DNA of 64,000 bases from Blastocatellia bacterium UBA7656 (GTDB taxonomy: Bacteria > Acidobacteriota > Blastocatellia > UBA7656), in assembly GCA_002483445.1 (NCBI GenBank), contig DLHY01000007.1:39737-103736 (forward strand). Direction: 5' to 3'. The notes under the pieces are model-generated. The model had not been told where the DNA came from and did not search any database. It worked only from the letters and a program-made list of their open reading frames with translations. The translations under genes and the position numbers were made by a program. This document shows, one piece after another, positions 15,418 through 23,684 of the stretch; positions within the stretch are counted from its first letter, which is position 1, and every line of letters begins with the position of its first letter.

Positions 15418-17841
15418 TCATTCATACCTGAGCGCAATCATCGGATCGACTCGCGATGCGCGGCGGGCCGGAATGTAGCAGGCCGCGAAAGCCACCAATG
15501 AAAGAATCAGCGTCACCAGAGCCAGTATCTTAGGATCAGTTCCGCCTATCTCAGAAACAATGCTCGAAACCAGGCGCGTCAAAGTAAACGCGCCCGCAAT
15601 GCCGATTGTCACGCCTGCAAGAATCATCCCCGCGCCCTGCTTCAAAATCATTCGGAGAATGTCGCCCGCCTGCGCGCCGAGCGCCATGCGCACGCCTATC
15701 TCCTGCCAGCGGCGGCTCACTGCATAAGAAAGCACTCCGTAGATGCCGAGCGATGCCATCAGAAAACCGAAACCTGAAAAGACCAGAAGCAAAGTCGTGG
15801 TTGTTCGCTTTTGCGCAAGCGTTTCTTCTTCAAGATCGCTGCCTGTGAAGACATCGAAGACCGGAAGAGTCGGATCGACTTCACGGATGGCTTTTTTCAC
15901 GCTGTCGGTAAGGCTGGCGGGATCAGTCGAAGTCCGAATCACGAAAGCCACAGATAGCGAATACCAGATGGTATTTCTTTCCATCCCCTGCGCCATCGGC
16001 ACATACCATGTTTCTCGAACAGTACCGCTCAACCTCGGCTCGCTCACATCTCCCACGACGCCGACGATCAGAAGCGGAATCGCTTCATTGCCCGCGATGC
16101 GGCGAACGCGCTGGCCCACAGGGTCTTCATCCGGCCAGTAGCGACGAGCCATCGATTCGCCGATTATGACAACCCGCTGCGAATCCTCGTCATCCTCTTC
16201 AGTAAACAGGCGACCTTGGAGCAGTCTCATCTTCATCGTCTCGAAATAATTGGGACTGACAACGCGATGATTGACCGTGATCCGTTGATTCGGATCGAGA
16301 GGTTGATCTGCTTTGAGGAACCCGGTGCCAAGATTGGGGATCTGAAGCGGGATGAGATTGGCCGTGGCCGCGCCCTTCACTGAAGGCGCCGATTCGATCT
16401 GCTCAAGGGTTCGTCGAATGAGATTGATCCGGGTCTCAGGCTCCGCATATCGAATTTCATTCATGGCGATTCGCATCGTCAGCAGATTGTCTGTCTCGAA
16501 ACCGAGATCGGCATTCTGTAGACGATAGAGGTTTTGAACCATCAGCCCCGCGCCTGAAAGCAGAATCAGCGCGAGGGATATTTCGCTCACGACCAGAGCC
16601 TTCAACAATCGGCTGCCGCTTGCGCCGATGCCCGCGCGCCCGCCTTCCTTGAGCGAGGTTTGCAGATCGAGGCGAGATATCTTCAAGGCAGGAGCCACCG
16701 CTATGATCGCGCCCACTATTATCGACACTGCGAAGGTGAAGGCGAAAACGGGGAAGTCAATCGGGACTTCTTCCATGACGAAATTCACATAAGGCGGAAT
16801 CAAACTCATCAGCCACCCGCGCACGAGGAGCGTCAGCAGCAGTCCGAGAACTGCGCCAAGCGCGGTCATCAGCAGGTTTTCCACAAGGAGTTGTCTCATC
16901 TGTCTGACGCGCGAGGCTCCGAGCGCCGCGCGAATGGCGAACTCTTTCTGACGACCGACGAAGCGCACCAGAAGCAGATTGGCCACATTGGCGCAGGCGA
17001 TCATCAACACGAACCCGACGGCGACGAGCAGGATGAGAATCAATCGGTCGTGATCGGCAATAAGATAATCGCTGATCGGCGCGGCTCCCAGTGTGTAGCC
17101 CCCGTTAGTGTCCGGAAACTCTGCGGCAAGGCGGCTGGCTATCGTGTCAAGTTCCGCCTGCGCCTGCGCAATTGAAACGCCTTCGCTCAGTCGCGCCTGC
17201 ACGTTCAACCCGTGGCTGACGCCATTGTTTCGATCAAACGTCTGAGGCATCCACACCTCAGCGCGATAAGGGTAGCTGAACCCGCGAGGAAGTATGCCGA
17301 TGATTGAATAGGCATGATCATTGAGCGTGATCGTTTTCCCGATTGCTGAAGGATCGGATCCGAGTCGACGGCTCCAGAACCCGTAGCTTATCAACGCAAC
17401 GCGGCTGTCGGTTCCCGCGCGCTCTTCATCCGAACTGAAGCCGCGCCCCATTGCGGGCTGAACGCCGAGAGTCGAAAGCCAGCCATCGGATACACCTATG
17501 CCGACGATGCGCTCCGGCCCTTCATCAAGGCTCAGGTTCAGATTCAGGAATGTCTGCGCCGCCATCGCCTCGAAGCTTCGCGCCTGCTCGCGCACTTCGA
17601 AGAAGTTTCGCGCCGAGGAAGAAACCTGTCCGTTATCCGACAGGCGAACATCATAGAGCCGGATCAGGCGATCCCCATCTTTGAAAGGAAACGGATCGAT
17701 CAACGCGGCGTTGACCACGCTGAAGATCGCCGTGTTGGCTCCGATGCTCAGTCCCAGAGTCAATATGATCGCCGCAGTCAGCAACGGTTTTCTGGCGATC
17801 ATTCTCAAGCCATATCGGATATCCTTCAACAAAGTCTCCAT
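15418..17841 (-). CDS. ADOP-type ABC transporter permease (MacB/FtsX superfamily)
   Basis: The 807-aa protein begins METLLKDIRYGLRMIARKPL and has the ADOP layout: TM helix at about 20-45, periplasmic MacB-type domain, a three-helix FtsX block (about 270-390), a second TM/periplasmic unit and a final three-helix block ending RRASRVDPMIALRYE. The start follows AGAGGAGAAGTATC. No ATP-binding protein is encoded nearby, as usual for this family. It directly follows the DoxX gene (12 nt after it), so the two are probably co-transcribed. It is a paralogue, not a recent copy, of the gene at 4104-6560. Confidence 0.92.
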   Translation of the reverse strand: METLLKDIRYGLRMIARKPLLTAAIILTLGLSIGANTAIFSVVNAALIDPFPFKDGDRLIRLYDVRLSDNGQVSSSARNFFEVREQARSFEAMAAQTFLNLNLSLDEGPERIVGIGVSDGWLSTLGVQPAMGRGFSSDEERAGTDSRVALISYGFWSRRLGSDPSAIGKTITLNDHAYSIIGILPRGFSYPYRAEVWMPQTFDRNNGVSHGLNVQARLSEGVSIAQAQAELDTIASRLAAEFPDTNGGYTLGAAPISDYLIADHDRLILILLVAVGFVLMIACANVANLLLVRFVGRQKEFAIRAALGASRVRQMRQLLVENLLMTALGAVLGLLLTLLVRGWLMSLIPPYVNFVMEEVPIDFPVFAFTFAVSIIVGAIIAVAPALKISRLDLQTSLKEGGRAGIGASGSRLLKALVVSEISLALILLSGAGLMVQNLYRLQNADLGFETDNLLTMRIAMNEIRYAEPETRINLIRRTLEQIESAPSVKGAATANLIPLQIPNLGTGFLKADQPLDPNQRITVNHRVVSPNYFETMKMRLLQGRLFTEEDDEDSQRVVIIGESMARRYWPDEDPVGQRVRRIAGNEAIPLLIVGVVGDVSEPRLSGTVRETWYVPMAQGMERNTIWYSLSVAFVIRTSTDPASLTDSVKKAIREVDPTLPVFDVFTGSDLEEETLAQKRTTTTLLLVFSGFGFLMASLGIYGVLSYAVSRRWQEIGVRMALGAQAGDILRMILKQGAGMILAGVTIGIAGAFTLTRLVSSIVSEIGGTDPKILALVTLILSLVAFAACYIPARRASRVDPMIALRYE

Positions 17842-17853
17842 GATACTTCTCCT

Positions 17854-18279
17854 CTACGACTTCGATCTGCTGCGCCACAATTCGTCTACGGAAAATCTGC
17901 CGGGGCTTGTGAAAACGAAAGCCAAAGCTACGAGACCGTACATCGCGGCAAGCTCGAATCGCATGTCAGTCGTCATATGCCGATAGACCGCTACGGCCAT
18001 AGTCGCCGTCACCGCTGCGGCTGCGTAGCGCGTGAATAATCCCGCGGCCAGAAAGAGCGCGCCGAAAAATTCCGCCACCGCTGCGCATACGGCGAAGAAG
18101 CCCGCAAGCGGAAAGCCCATGCCCGCCACTGCCCCGACGAATCCCCACTCCTGTCCCTGAAAAACATATCCGTAAGCGGCGGCTATCTTGTCGTCGCCAT
18201 GCTTGAAGGCAAGCATCAATCCTGCGCAGGCTCTGAGCAGAAACAAACCCGCGTCAGGCAAGTAATTTGAAAGTTTCAT
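17854..18279 (-). CDS. DoxX family membrane protein
   Basis: The 141-aa protein starts at 18279 (AGAGAGGAATCCGGCG before the ATG). Four TM helices are visible: LFLLRACAGLMLAF, GFPLAGFFAVCAAVAEFFGA, TRYAAAAVTATMAVAVY and LAAMYGLVALAFVF. This is the DoxX/SURF4-like pattern, including the early conserved KHGDDK region. The family is linked in some bacteria to thiol and redox stress complexes, but its reaction is not established in general. The gene leads into the ADOP permease at 15418. A tail remnant of a similar gene precedes the other ADOP permease. Confidence 0.85.
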   Translation of the reverse strand: MKLSNYLPDAGLFLLRACAGLMLAFKHGDDKIAAAYGYVFQGQEWGFVGAVAGMGFPLAGFFAVCAAVAEFFGALFLAAGLFTRYAAAAVTATMAVAVYRHMTTDMRFELAAMYGLVALAFVFTSPGRFSVDELWRSRSKS

Positions 18280-18370
18280 CGCCGGATTCCTCTCTCTGAA
18301 AATGTGCGACCATCTGCCAGCCTGCCGCTTCCTCAAATCTTCATGACTTCAGGCAAACAGGCTGGCCGAA

Positions 18371-18449
18371 GGTACAGCAGGCTGGCAGCCTGCTGATGCT
18401 TCAAATATGCATACTTTCAATCTTTCAACAGGCTGGCAGCCTGTTGTAC
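18371..18449 (-). repeat. Modular double-hairpin repeat, copy 5 (alternative arms)
   Basis: Arms are CAGCAGGCTGGCAGCCTGCTG and CAACAGGCTGGCAGCCTGTTG on either side of the linker (TTCAAATATGCATACTTTC on the plus strand). The linker matches the GCAAGC-type copies while the arms differ. It lies 91 nt upstream of the DoxX start, in the usual orientation. A partly degenerate third palindrome follows at about 18314-18362. Confidence 0.85.
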
Positions 18450-18465
18450 GTCCAAGACTCCCAAT

Positions 18466-20733
18466 TCAAAATCTGAAAAGATATGAGAACTTGACAAACA
18501 ACTGCCTGCCGTCATTTATGAATCGGTCGCGCCGCCGGATGATTCCCGTCCCCCCGGGGACAGGAACCAGATCGATATTTTGCAGGTTGCTGTTGTACCC
18601 GGCATACAGCACAGTCCACGGATTGACCTGATAGGTCAGCAGCAAATCGGCGTTGAAATTCTTCTCGGTTTCGAGCGAGGTGAATCTCGCGTTCGCAAGC
18701 AGCGCATTGTACTGAAGTATGGCCCGAAGCGAAAGCTCGCGGCTGAACTGCCAGTTGATGTTCGAGCGGATGATGTGATTGTTGAAGATGCTTGCGTCAC
18801 TTGTGCGGTCGCGGAGGCGAAGAAGTATGTATCGGTTTTCTATTCTCAGTGGCGTGATGGGGCGAAGAGTCACGGTCAGGTTGCCTTCCGTGCGGCGCGC
18901 AAGCTCAGGCTGCTGACCGTCTGCGGGCGAAAAATTTATCTTCTTCCCCCACAGGTACAAGCCATGGAGCGACACCTGGGAGAAATAACTCGTGCGGAAA
19001 AATATTCCATTAGTATGGCGCGAGTAGTCGCGATTTTCCGTAAGCGACGGGAAATCCACAGGCCGCAGTCGCTCTTTTTCAGGCACGTGAAAAAAGGAGA
19101 AGCCGGTTCCGCGGTTGAATTCGAATTCCATCGAAGGTGCGTACTCAGCGTCGAGTCGCACTCCGTTGTGATCCCATGCGTTGCGAACCAGCATGTTCGG
19201 CCCCCACGCTATCAGATGTTTTCCTTCTGGGCGAAAGCGATACTCAGCCCTGTGCATCGTCTGCCTGACATCCGTGCGCGGGCTGAACCCCGTGAGAGTC
19301 GCAAATCCCGGACTGCGGTCGGTGTACTCGAATCTGTAAAACAGCTTTCGCTCCGAATAAGTGAGACTCGCTTCATAAGCAGGTCCGGCGCTCGTAGTTC
19401 CGTCAAGGTATCGAGTCGAGCTTGTCGCCGCCTGAAGATCAGCCGACCAGTTCGCGCCGAGTTTCAGGCGAGCATCCAGGCCGCCGACGCGATTGTAACT
19501 CCCTTCGAATTGGCGGTCGGTGTAGATCACTCCTATGCTCGATTGTTTCAGTATGTCGCGGCTCGCGCGAACGATGCCAAAATAAGCGCGACGGTCTGAA
19601 AGCGGATCCGAATCCGAGACGCGCTTGCCGGGAGATTCGTCATCGATGAGCATCGCGCCTATCGAATAGGGGCCGCGCTTGCCCGTCACTCTCACGCCGA
19701 GTTGAGGATCGGCTATGCGGCGAGTGAATACGAGGTTGATGGGAGTCTGAAAGTAATTGGCGTTTTCGAGAAAGAACGGTCGCTTTTCGGGAAAGAAGAC
19801 TTCGAATCGCTGATTGGTCGTAAGCTGCGGCTCGTCGGATTCGACCTGACTGAAATCGGGATTGAGAGCTATATCGACGACGAAGCTGTCCTTTACGACG
19901 AACTTCGCGTCAAGTCCGCCGTCGAATTCCGCCCGCCTGCCGATGAAATGAGGCGCGGTCTCGTCGCGCGTGTCGAGCGCGCGAAAGAAGCGAAACGAGC
20001 CGTAAGGGATCAACTGAATATTGCGACCGGGCGAGATGTTTTGTATCCCCGTCATGCGCGCAGCCTGATTCAATCGCCCATCGATGCGGCTCGACACCCT
20101 CGGCCAGTAAGACCATTCGTTCGAGCGCGGAATGTGGCGAAGGATGACCAGCCCCCAGTTCTGATCCGCAGAGGAAGGAAAGCGAAGGCTCTTGAAGGGA
20201 ATCGACATCAAAATGACGTAGCCCTTCTCGGTGAGTTTTCCTTCCGCGTGCCAGAGCGTGTCGAAAGAAAAATCGGGGCCGCCCGCCCCCTCAGTCCACA
20301 GCGCGTCGGCCTGAACGCCGAGCGGGTTGGACCAGAAAACATACCCGCGCCGCTCGTCCTGAAAGGTATCGAATGTGACTTCGACGAAATCATCGCCGAA
20401 TGCGTTTTCGCGTCGCGACATGCGGGCGCGAATTTTGTCAGGCTCCGAGTCGAAGCACACTGCGACGACATAGATGTTCTCTTCATCATATCCGATATAA
20501 GCTTCTGTCTGTTGCGAGGCAGGTTCGCCGTCGCGGGGATCGCGCTGAACGAAGTTATCGGCTCTCGTCATCTGTTGGGCCGCTTCGCTCGCGGGTTTCA
20601 TTTCGAGGAAGTCTTCGAGCTTTGGCCGAGCGGTCACGCGCGGAATCGTCAGCGCGGGTCTGATCTTCGTATCCGCCAGCGAGAGTGGACACAATGCGAC
20701 TAGAACAAGTAAAACGCAAAAGAATCGAATCAA
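18466..20733 (-). CDS. DUF5916 outer-membrane protein with CBM9-like domain
   Basis: The start chosen is a TTG at 20733, 7 nt after GGAGGT, giving 755 aa that open with a signal peptide (LIRFFCVLLVLVALCPLSLA). An upstream ATG (20778) has no clear ribosome site. Residues about 25-220 are a carbohydrate-binding family 9-like domain (AYIGYDEENIYVVAVCFDSE, DDFVEVTFDTF, GYVFWSNPLGVQ). The rest is a DUF5916 region with long alternating strands (for example NADLLLTYQVNPWTVLYAGY) and ends FVKFSYLFRF, with a terminal phenylalanine typical of beta-barrel outer-membrane proteins. The ligand is unknown. The minus-strand gene ends at the modular repeat. Confidence 0.85.
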   Translation of the reverse strand: MIRFFCVLLVLVALCPLSLADTKIRPALTIPRVTARPKLEDFLEMKPASEAAQQMTRADNFVQRDPRDGEPASQQTEAYIGYDEENIYVVAVCFDSEPDKIRARMSRRENAFGDDFVEVTFDTFQDERRGYVFWSNPLGVQADALWTEGAGGPDFSFDTLWHAEGKLTEKGYVILMSIPFKSLRFPSSADQNWGLVILRHIPRSNEWSYWPRVSSRIDGRLNQAARMTGIQNISPGRNIQLIPYGSFRFFRALDTRDETAPHFIGRRAEFDGGLDAKFVVKDSFVVDIALNPDFSQVESDEPQLTTNQRFEVFFPEKRPFFLENANYFQTPINLVFTRRIADPQLGVRVTGKRGPYSIGAMLIDDESPGKRVSDSDPLSDRRAYFGIVRASRDILKQSSIGVIYTDRQFEGSYNRVGGLDARLKLGANWSADLQAATSSTRYLDGTTSAGPAYEASLTYSERKLFYRFEYTDRSPGFATLTGFSPRTDVRQTMHRAEYRFRPEGKHLIAWGPNMLVRNAWDHNGVRLDAEYAPSMEFEFNRGTGFSFFHVPEKERLRPVDFPSLTENRDYSRHTNGIFFRTSYFSQVSLHGLYLWGKKINFSPADGQQPELARRTEGNLTVTLRPITPLRIENRYILLRLRDRTSDASIFNNHIIRSNINWQFSRELSLRAILQYNALLANARFTSLETEKNFNADLLLTYQVNPWTVLYAGYNSNLQNIDLVPVPGGTGIIRRRDRFINDGRQLFVKFSYLFRF

Positions 20734-20948
20734 GGCAGCTACCTCCGGCTCAATTACCCCACGAAGCCATAATTTCATTCTCAATATGAATACATCACGA
20801 AGCTGATCGATTGAAAGTATTTTTCCGTCCCGCTTTTGCAAAGCCCTGAGAGCGCGCACCAGTGTGCAAGGCTTGCGAGGAAAAGTCTATAGAAAACCCT
20901 ATAGGCATAGCTTATCAAACAAGCACGCTGGAAGCGTGCGCCCCCAGG
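20734..20948. other. Intergenic region with GCACGC palindrome
   Basis: No gene is seen. It contains the hairpin GCACGCTGGAAGCGTGC (20923-20939), a repeat type related in style to the modular repeats but without their linker. It lies just past the stop of the SnoaL-like gene. Confidence 0.5.
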
Positions 20949-21419
20949 CTATTCGAATGTTGAGACATTGGCGATGCGAACCCATTTTCCATTTTGTTTT
21001 TCGTAGGTCATGATTCCCGCATAGACGAACTGGCGACGGCGCTCCGCTCCCGCGTCGTCTTTCTGCGTGCGGCTGACCTTAGTGCGAACAATCATCCACG
21101 CCATGCTGGCATCGTTTGAAATGCGAATGACGGGAGGCTCAAGGTCATCCCACTCATAATACTTCGCGTTTTTGAAATAGCCCTCGAAGAATTCTTTGAG
21201 AGCGCGACGAGTCGATCTTTCCACGCGTCCGCTTGAGACCGATATGAATTCATCGGCGGAGTGAAGGAGGATCATTTCGACATCAGTTTTGAAGTGCGCT
21301 TCGCGATCCGTCTGATGGACTTTCAGAAGTTCCGCTTTTTCTTTTTCCAGATCGACCGGCCTTTGAGCGAAAGCCGACGAAGAGAGCATCAGCATCACAA
21401 AGAAACTTGTCGTCCTCAT
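20949..21419 (-). CDS. Secreted SnoaL/DUF4440-like protein
   Basis: The 156-aa protein starts at 21419 (GAGGACGAAC before the ATG). MRTTSFFVMLMLSSSAFAQ is a signal peptide. The remainder fits an NTF2-like cone fold: the helix KAELLKVHQTDREAHFKTDV, then LLHSADEFISVSSG, RRALKEFFEGYFKN, and strands MAWMIVRTKVSRT and RRRQFVYAGIMTYEKQNGKW. These domains bind small ligands or act as enzymes; function is not predictable. The upstream region has the operator-like motif at 21572-21598. Confidence 0.8.
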   Translation of the reverse strand: MRTTSFFVMLMLSSSAFAQRPVDLEKEKAELLKVHQTDREAHFKTDVEMILLHSADEFISVSSGRVERSTRRALKEFFEGYFKNAKYYEWDDLEPPVIRISNDASMAWMIVRTKVSRTQKDDAGAERRRQFVYAGIMTYEKQNGKWVRIANVSTFE

Positions 21420-21571
21420 GTTCGTCCTCGCAAATAAAATATCCACGAAGGACAGTATGCAGATGAAAAGGAGGTCATTTGAGGAATCCAGTCGTCCTTC
21501 GTGGATGCGAAATAAATCAGTTTGCTTCAACCATAAGTATATTCAATCCTCTGCATCGAATCATCAACGGG

Positions 21572-21598
21572 TTGTAAAAAGCATGTAAAAAGATGTCT
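21572..21598 (-). promoter_or_regulatory. Direct-repeat operator-like motif upstream of SnoaL-like gene
   Basis: TTGTAAAAAG, CA, TGTAAAAAG, ATGTCT: two half sites at 11-nt spacing. Flanking DNA is mostly unrelated to the copies at 10435 and 15305, so this copy is the best sign that the motif itself is conserved. A tandem GGAGTCTGGAGTCTGGAGTC tract follows at about 21612-21640; its reverse complement occurs before the TlpA-like gene at 2838. Confidence 0.5.
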
Positions 21599-21682
21599 TT
21601 CTCTCAAAGTCGTGAGTCTGGAGTCTGGAGTCTGGAGTCTTGGAACAGAGTTCAGAAGTCCTGCCCGCGAGGTGCGCCCCTA

Positions 21683-23014
21683 TCATTTTCGAGTCATCTT
21701 CGATCTGACGAAATAAATCAGATAGCAGATGGCAAGCGTGCCTAATCCGGCGAGAGTTGCGCGAGGCTCGCTCCTAATGCTCCATACGGTCATCCACGCA
21801 GCGAAGGCGAGAAAGATCAAAGGCGTTACGGGGTAGCCTGTGCAGATTCGATGACGGCTTTCGCCCCGTAGGCGCAAACGAAAGAGACTGATGACAGTCA
21901 GGGCGGCAAAAATATTGAGCGTGAATCCGATATAAATTAGAAGCGAATTGAATGAGGAGGTCACCGCGACTATGGCCGCAAGCGCAGCCTGAAGAAACAC
22001 CGCGTAAGACGGCACGCCTCTGGGATTAAGCTTCGCGAAAACATCGGGCATTAATCGATCTCGCGCCATCGCTTCAGCCACACGAGGGCCGATCATGATC
22101 ATCGCGCTTACGGGAACGATGAGGGTCAGCGCGATTGCCATAGACACTACACGTCCTCCCGCAGTTCCCCACAAACGCTCTGCGACCGTGTGCGCTACGC
22201 TCTCGACGCCGGAAATTTCTGTAAGAGGCGCGGCGCTCAGGTATGAAAGATTGATGAGCAGATAAATCACCACGACAAGCGCAGTGCCAGCAACGAGCGA
22301 GCGAGGCAACGCGCGCGAAGGGTTTTCTATCTCGGCTCCGATGTAAGCCGACGCGTTCCATCCGCTGTAAGCGAATGAGACGAATACAAGCACGACAGCA
22401 AACTCGGAAGACGCGCCGAGCGCAGGTTTGAAATCCACCGTCGAGAGTTGAGAAGCATTATCCGGGTCGAGCCAGATGCCTAGAATGAAAGCCGCGATGA
22501 GCAGAATTTTCAAAATGGTCAAAGCTGTCTGCACACGATTGCCCAGACGCACATCGTAAGCGTGCAGCAAAGAGAGAAGGAGAATCGTCGCTGCGGCCAT
22601 CGCCCGCACGGGCCAGCCTGCGATTATGGTTCCGAGATAGATGTGCATCGCCATGGCCGCAGCCGCGATGGGGGCGGCGAATCCGACGATGAGTGAAACG
22701 CAGCCCGACATGAAACCGAGCGCAGGATGAAGCAATCGGGAAAGATAATGATACTCGCCGCCCGACTCAGGGAGACTGGCTCCGATTTCGGCATAGCAGA
22801 GCGCGCCGCAAAGCGCGATGACTCCGCCCAGCGCCCAGGCCAGCAGAATGTCTCCGCCTGTCGCGCCCATTTTGACCATCAGTCCTGTGGTGGTGAATAT
22901 GCCGGTGCCGATCATGCTCGACACGACAATAGCCGTCGCGGAAGTGAATCGGATGACTCTTCGCTTATCCTCGCAGGTTGCTTGTTGCATTATTTCTTTT
23001 ATTGACTTCAGCAA
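21683..23014 (-). CDS. APC superfamily amino-acid permease
   Basis: The 443-aa protein has 12 hydrophobic helices and the APC signature near its start: SATAIVVSSMIGTGIFTTTG, with the conserved glycine-rich unwound helix 1, and GVIALCGALCYAEIGASLP in helix 2. FAYSGWNASAYIGAEIENPS matches the helix 6 region of the cationic/neutral amino-acid transporter group. It imports or exchanges amino acids across the inner membrane. The start may be a TTG at 23014 (AGGATACAGG before it) or an ATG at 22990. It lies 11 nt after the methyltransferase stop and is probably the third gene of an operon with it and the TlpA-like selenoprotein candidate. Confidence 0.9.
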   Translation of the reverse strand: MLKSIKEIMQQATCEDKRRVIRFTSATAIVVSSMIGTGIFTTTGLMVKMGATGGDILLAWALGGVIALCGALCYAEIGASLPESGGEYHYLSRLLHPALGFMSGCVSLIVGFAAPIAAAAMAMHIYLGTIIAGWPVRAMAAATILLLSLLHAYDVRLGNRVQTALTILKILLIAAFILGIWLDPDNASQLSTVDFKPALGASSEFAVVLVFVSFAYSGWNASAYIGAEIENPSRALPRSLVAGTALVVVIYLLINLSYLSAAPLTEISGVESVAHTVAERLWGTAGGRVVSMAIALTLIVPVSAMIMIGPRVAEAMARDRLMPDVFAKLNPRGVPSYAVFLQAALAAIVAVTSSFNSLLIYIGFTLNIFAALTVISLFRLRLRGESRHRICTGYPVTPLIFLAFAAWMTVWSIRSEPRATLAGLGTLAICYLIYFVRSKMTRK

Positions 23015-23025
23015 CCTGTATCCTG

Positions 23026-23682
23026 CTACTTGTCGGTTGCGAGTTCGAATTCGAGGAAGAATTGACGGGGCAAAAGAAAATCGAACTCTCGCGCGAGTTT
23101 GTATCCTGCCTGTCGCAATTCTTCGATCACAGCTTCTTTTTCAATGCTGTGCTTAGGGTTGTCTTTATCCTTCACGAAATCTACAACGACGAGTTTGCCG
23201 CCCTTCCGAAGCGCCTTTTTCACGCGGCTGAAATACTCAACCCGGGATTCGATCTCGTGATAGGTGTCGCACAAAAACACGACATCCACGGATTGAGGGG
23301 CAAGCATCGGATCATCCGCCGGGACGAGTCGCGCTTCGTAGTTTGGAAGCCCCCACCTTTTTGCATCAGCCATCAGAGAGCGGATGCTCGACGGATCGAT
23401 ATCGACTCCGATAGCTCGACCGTCGGGCGCGACTGCTGCCGCAAACCGCCTTGTAAAATAACCGTCTCCCGCTCCTATGTCCACCACAACCTGACCCGGC
23501 CTGAGACTGATCGCTTTGATAACCTCATCGGGTTTCTGCCATTGGTCGCGACGCGAAGACGAAAAACGATTCGACGATTGCGCGCTCTGTTGCGATGCGG
23601 GCTTCTCCTGCGCATAAAGATTGACGAACAGCAATCCGACAATCGCTGCTGCGAGTATGTGCTTCATCCTGGCTGCCTGCAT
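23026..23682 (-). CDS. Secreted or anchored SAM-dependent methyltransferase
   Basis: The 218-aa protein starts at an ATG at 23682 (GGAG 8 nt upstream); an ATG at 23688 is also possible. The sequence MKHILAAAIVGLLFVNLYAQ is a signal peptide with a likely cleavage after AQ. The class I fold is clear: motif I VVVDIGAGDGYFTRRFA, GVDIDPSS at strand 2, and DVVFLCDTYHEIESRVEYF at motif IV. It is a paralogue of the anchored enzyme at 9650-10336, sharing QKPDEVIKA, NYEARLVP.DDP and the C-terminal FDFLLPRQ.FF. Its start overlaps the end of the TlpA-like gene by a few bases, so the two are translationally coupled. Substrate unknown. Confidence 0.85.
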   Translation of the reverse strand: MQAARMKHILAAAIVGLLFVNLYAQEKPASQQSAQSSNRFSSSRRDQWQKPDEVIKAISLRPGQVVVDIGAGDGYFTRRFAAAVAPDGRAIGVDIDPSSIRSLMADAKRWGLPNYEARLVPADDPMLAPQSVDVVFLCDTYHEIESRVEYFSRVKKALRKGGKLVVVDFVKDKDNPKHSIEKEAVIEELRQAGYKLAREFDFLLPRQFFLEFELATDK

Positions 23683-23684
23683 TA

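Noticed and set aside
18580..20703. Two plus-strand readings opposite the DUF5916 gene
   Set aside because: They mirror the real gene's codon pattern, and the minus-strand product has a signal peptide, recognisable domains and a terminal Phe.
20923..20939. GCACGC palindrome as a member of the modular repeat family
   Set aside because: It lacks the GAAAGTACGAAA-like linker and second arm, so it is listed separately.
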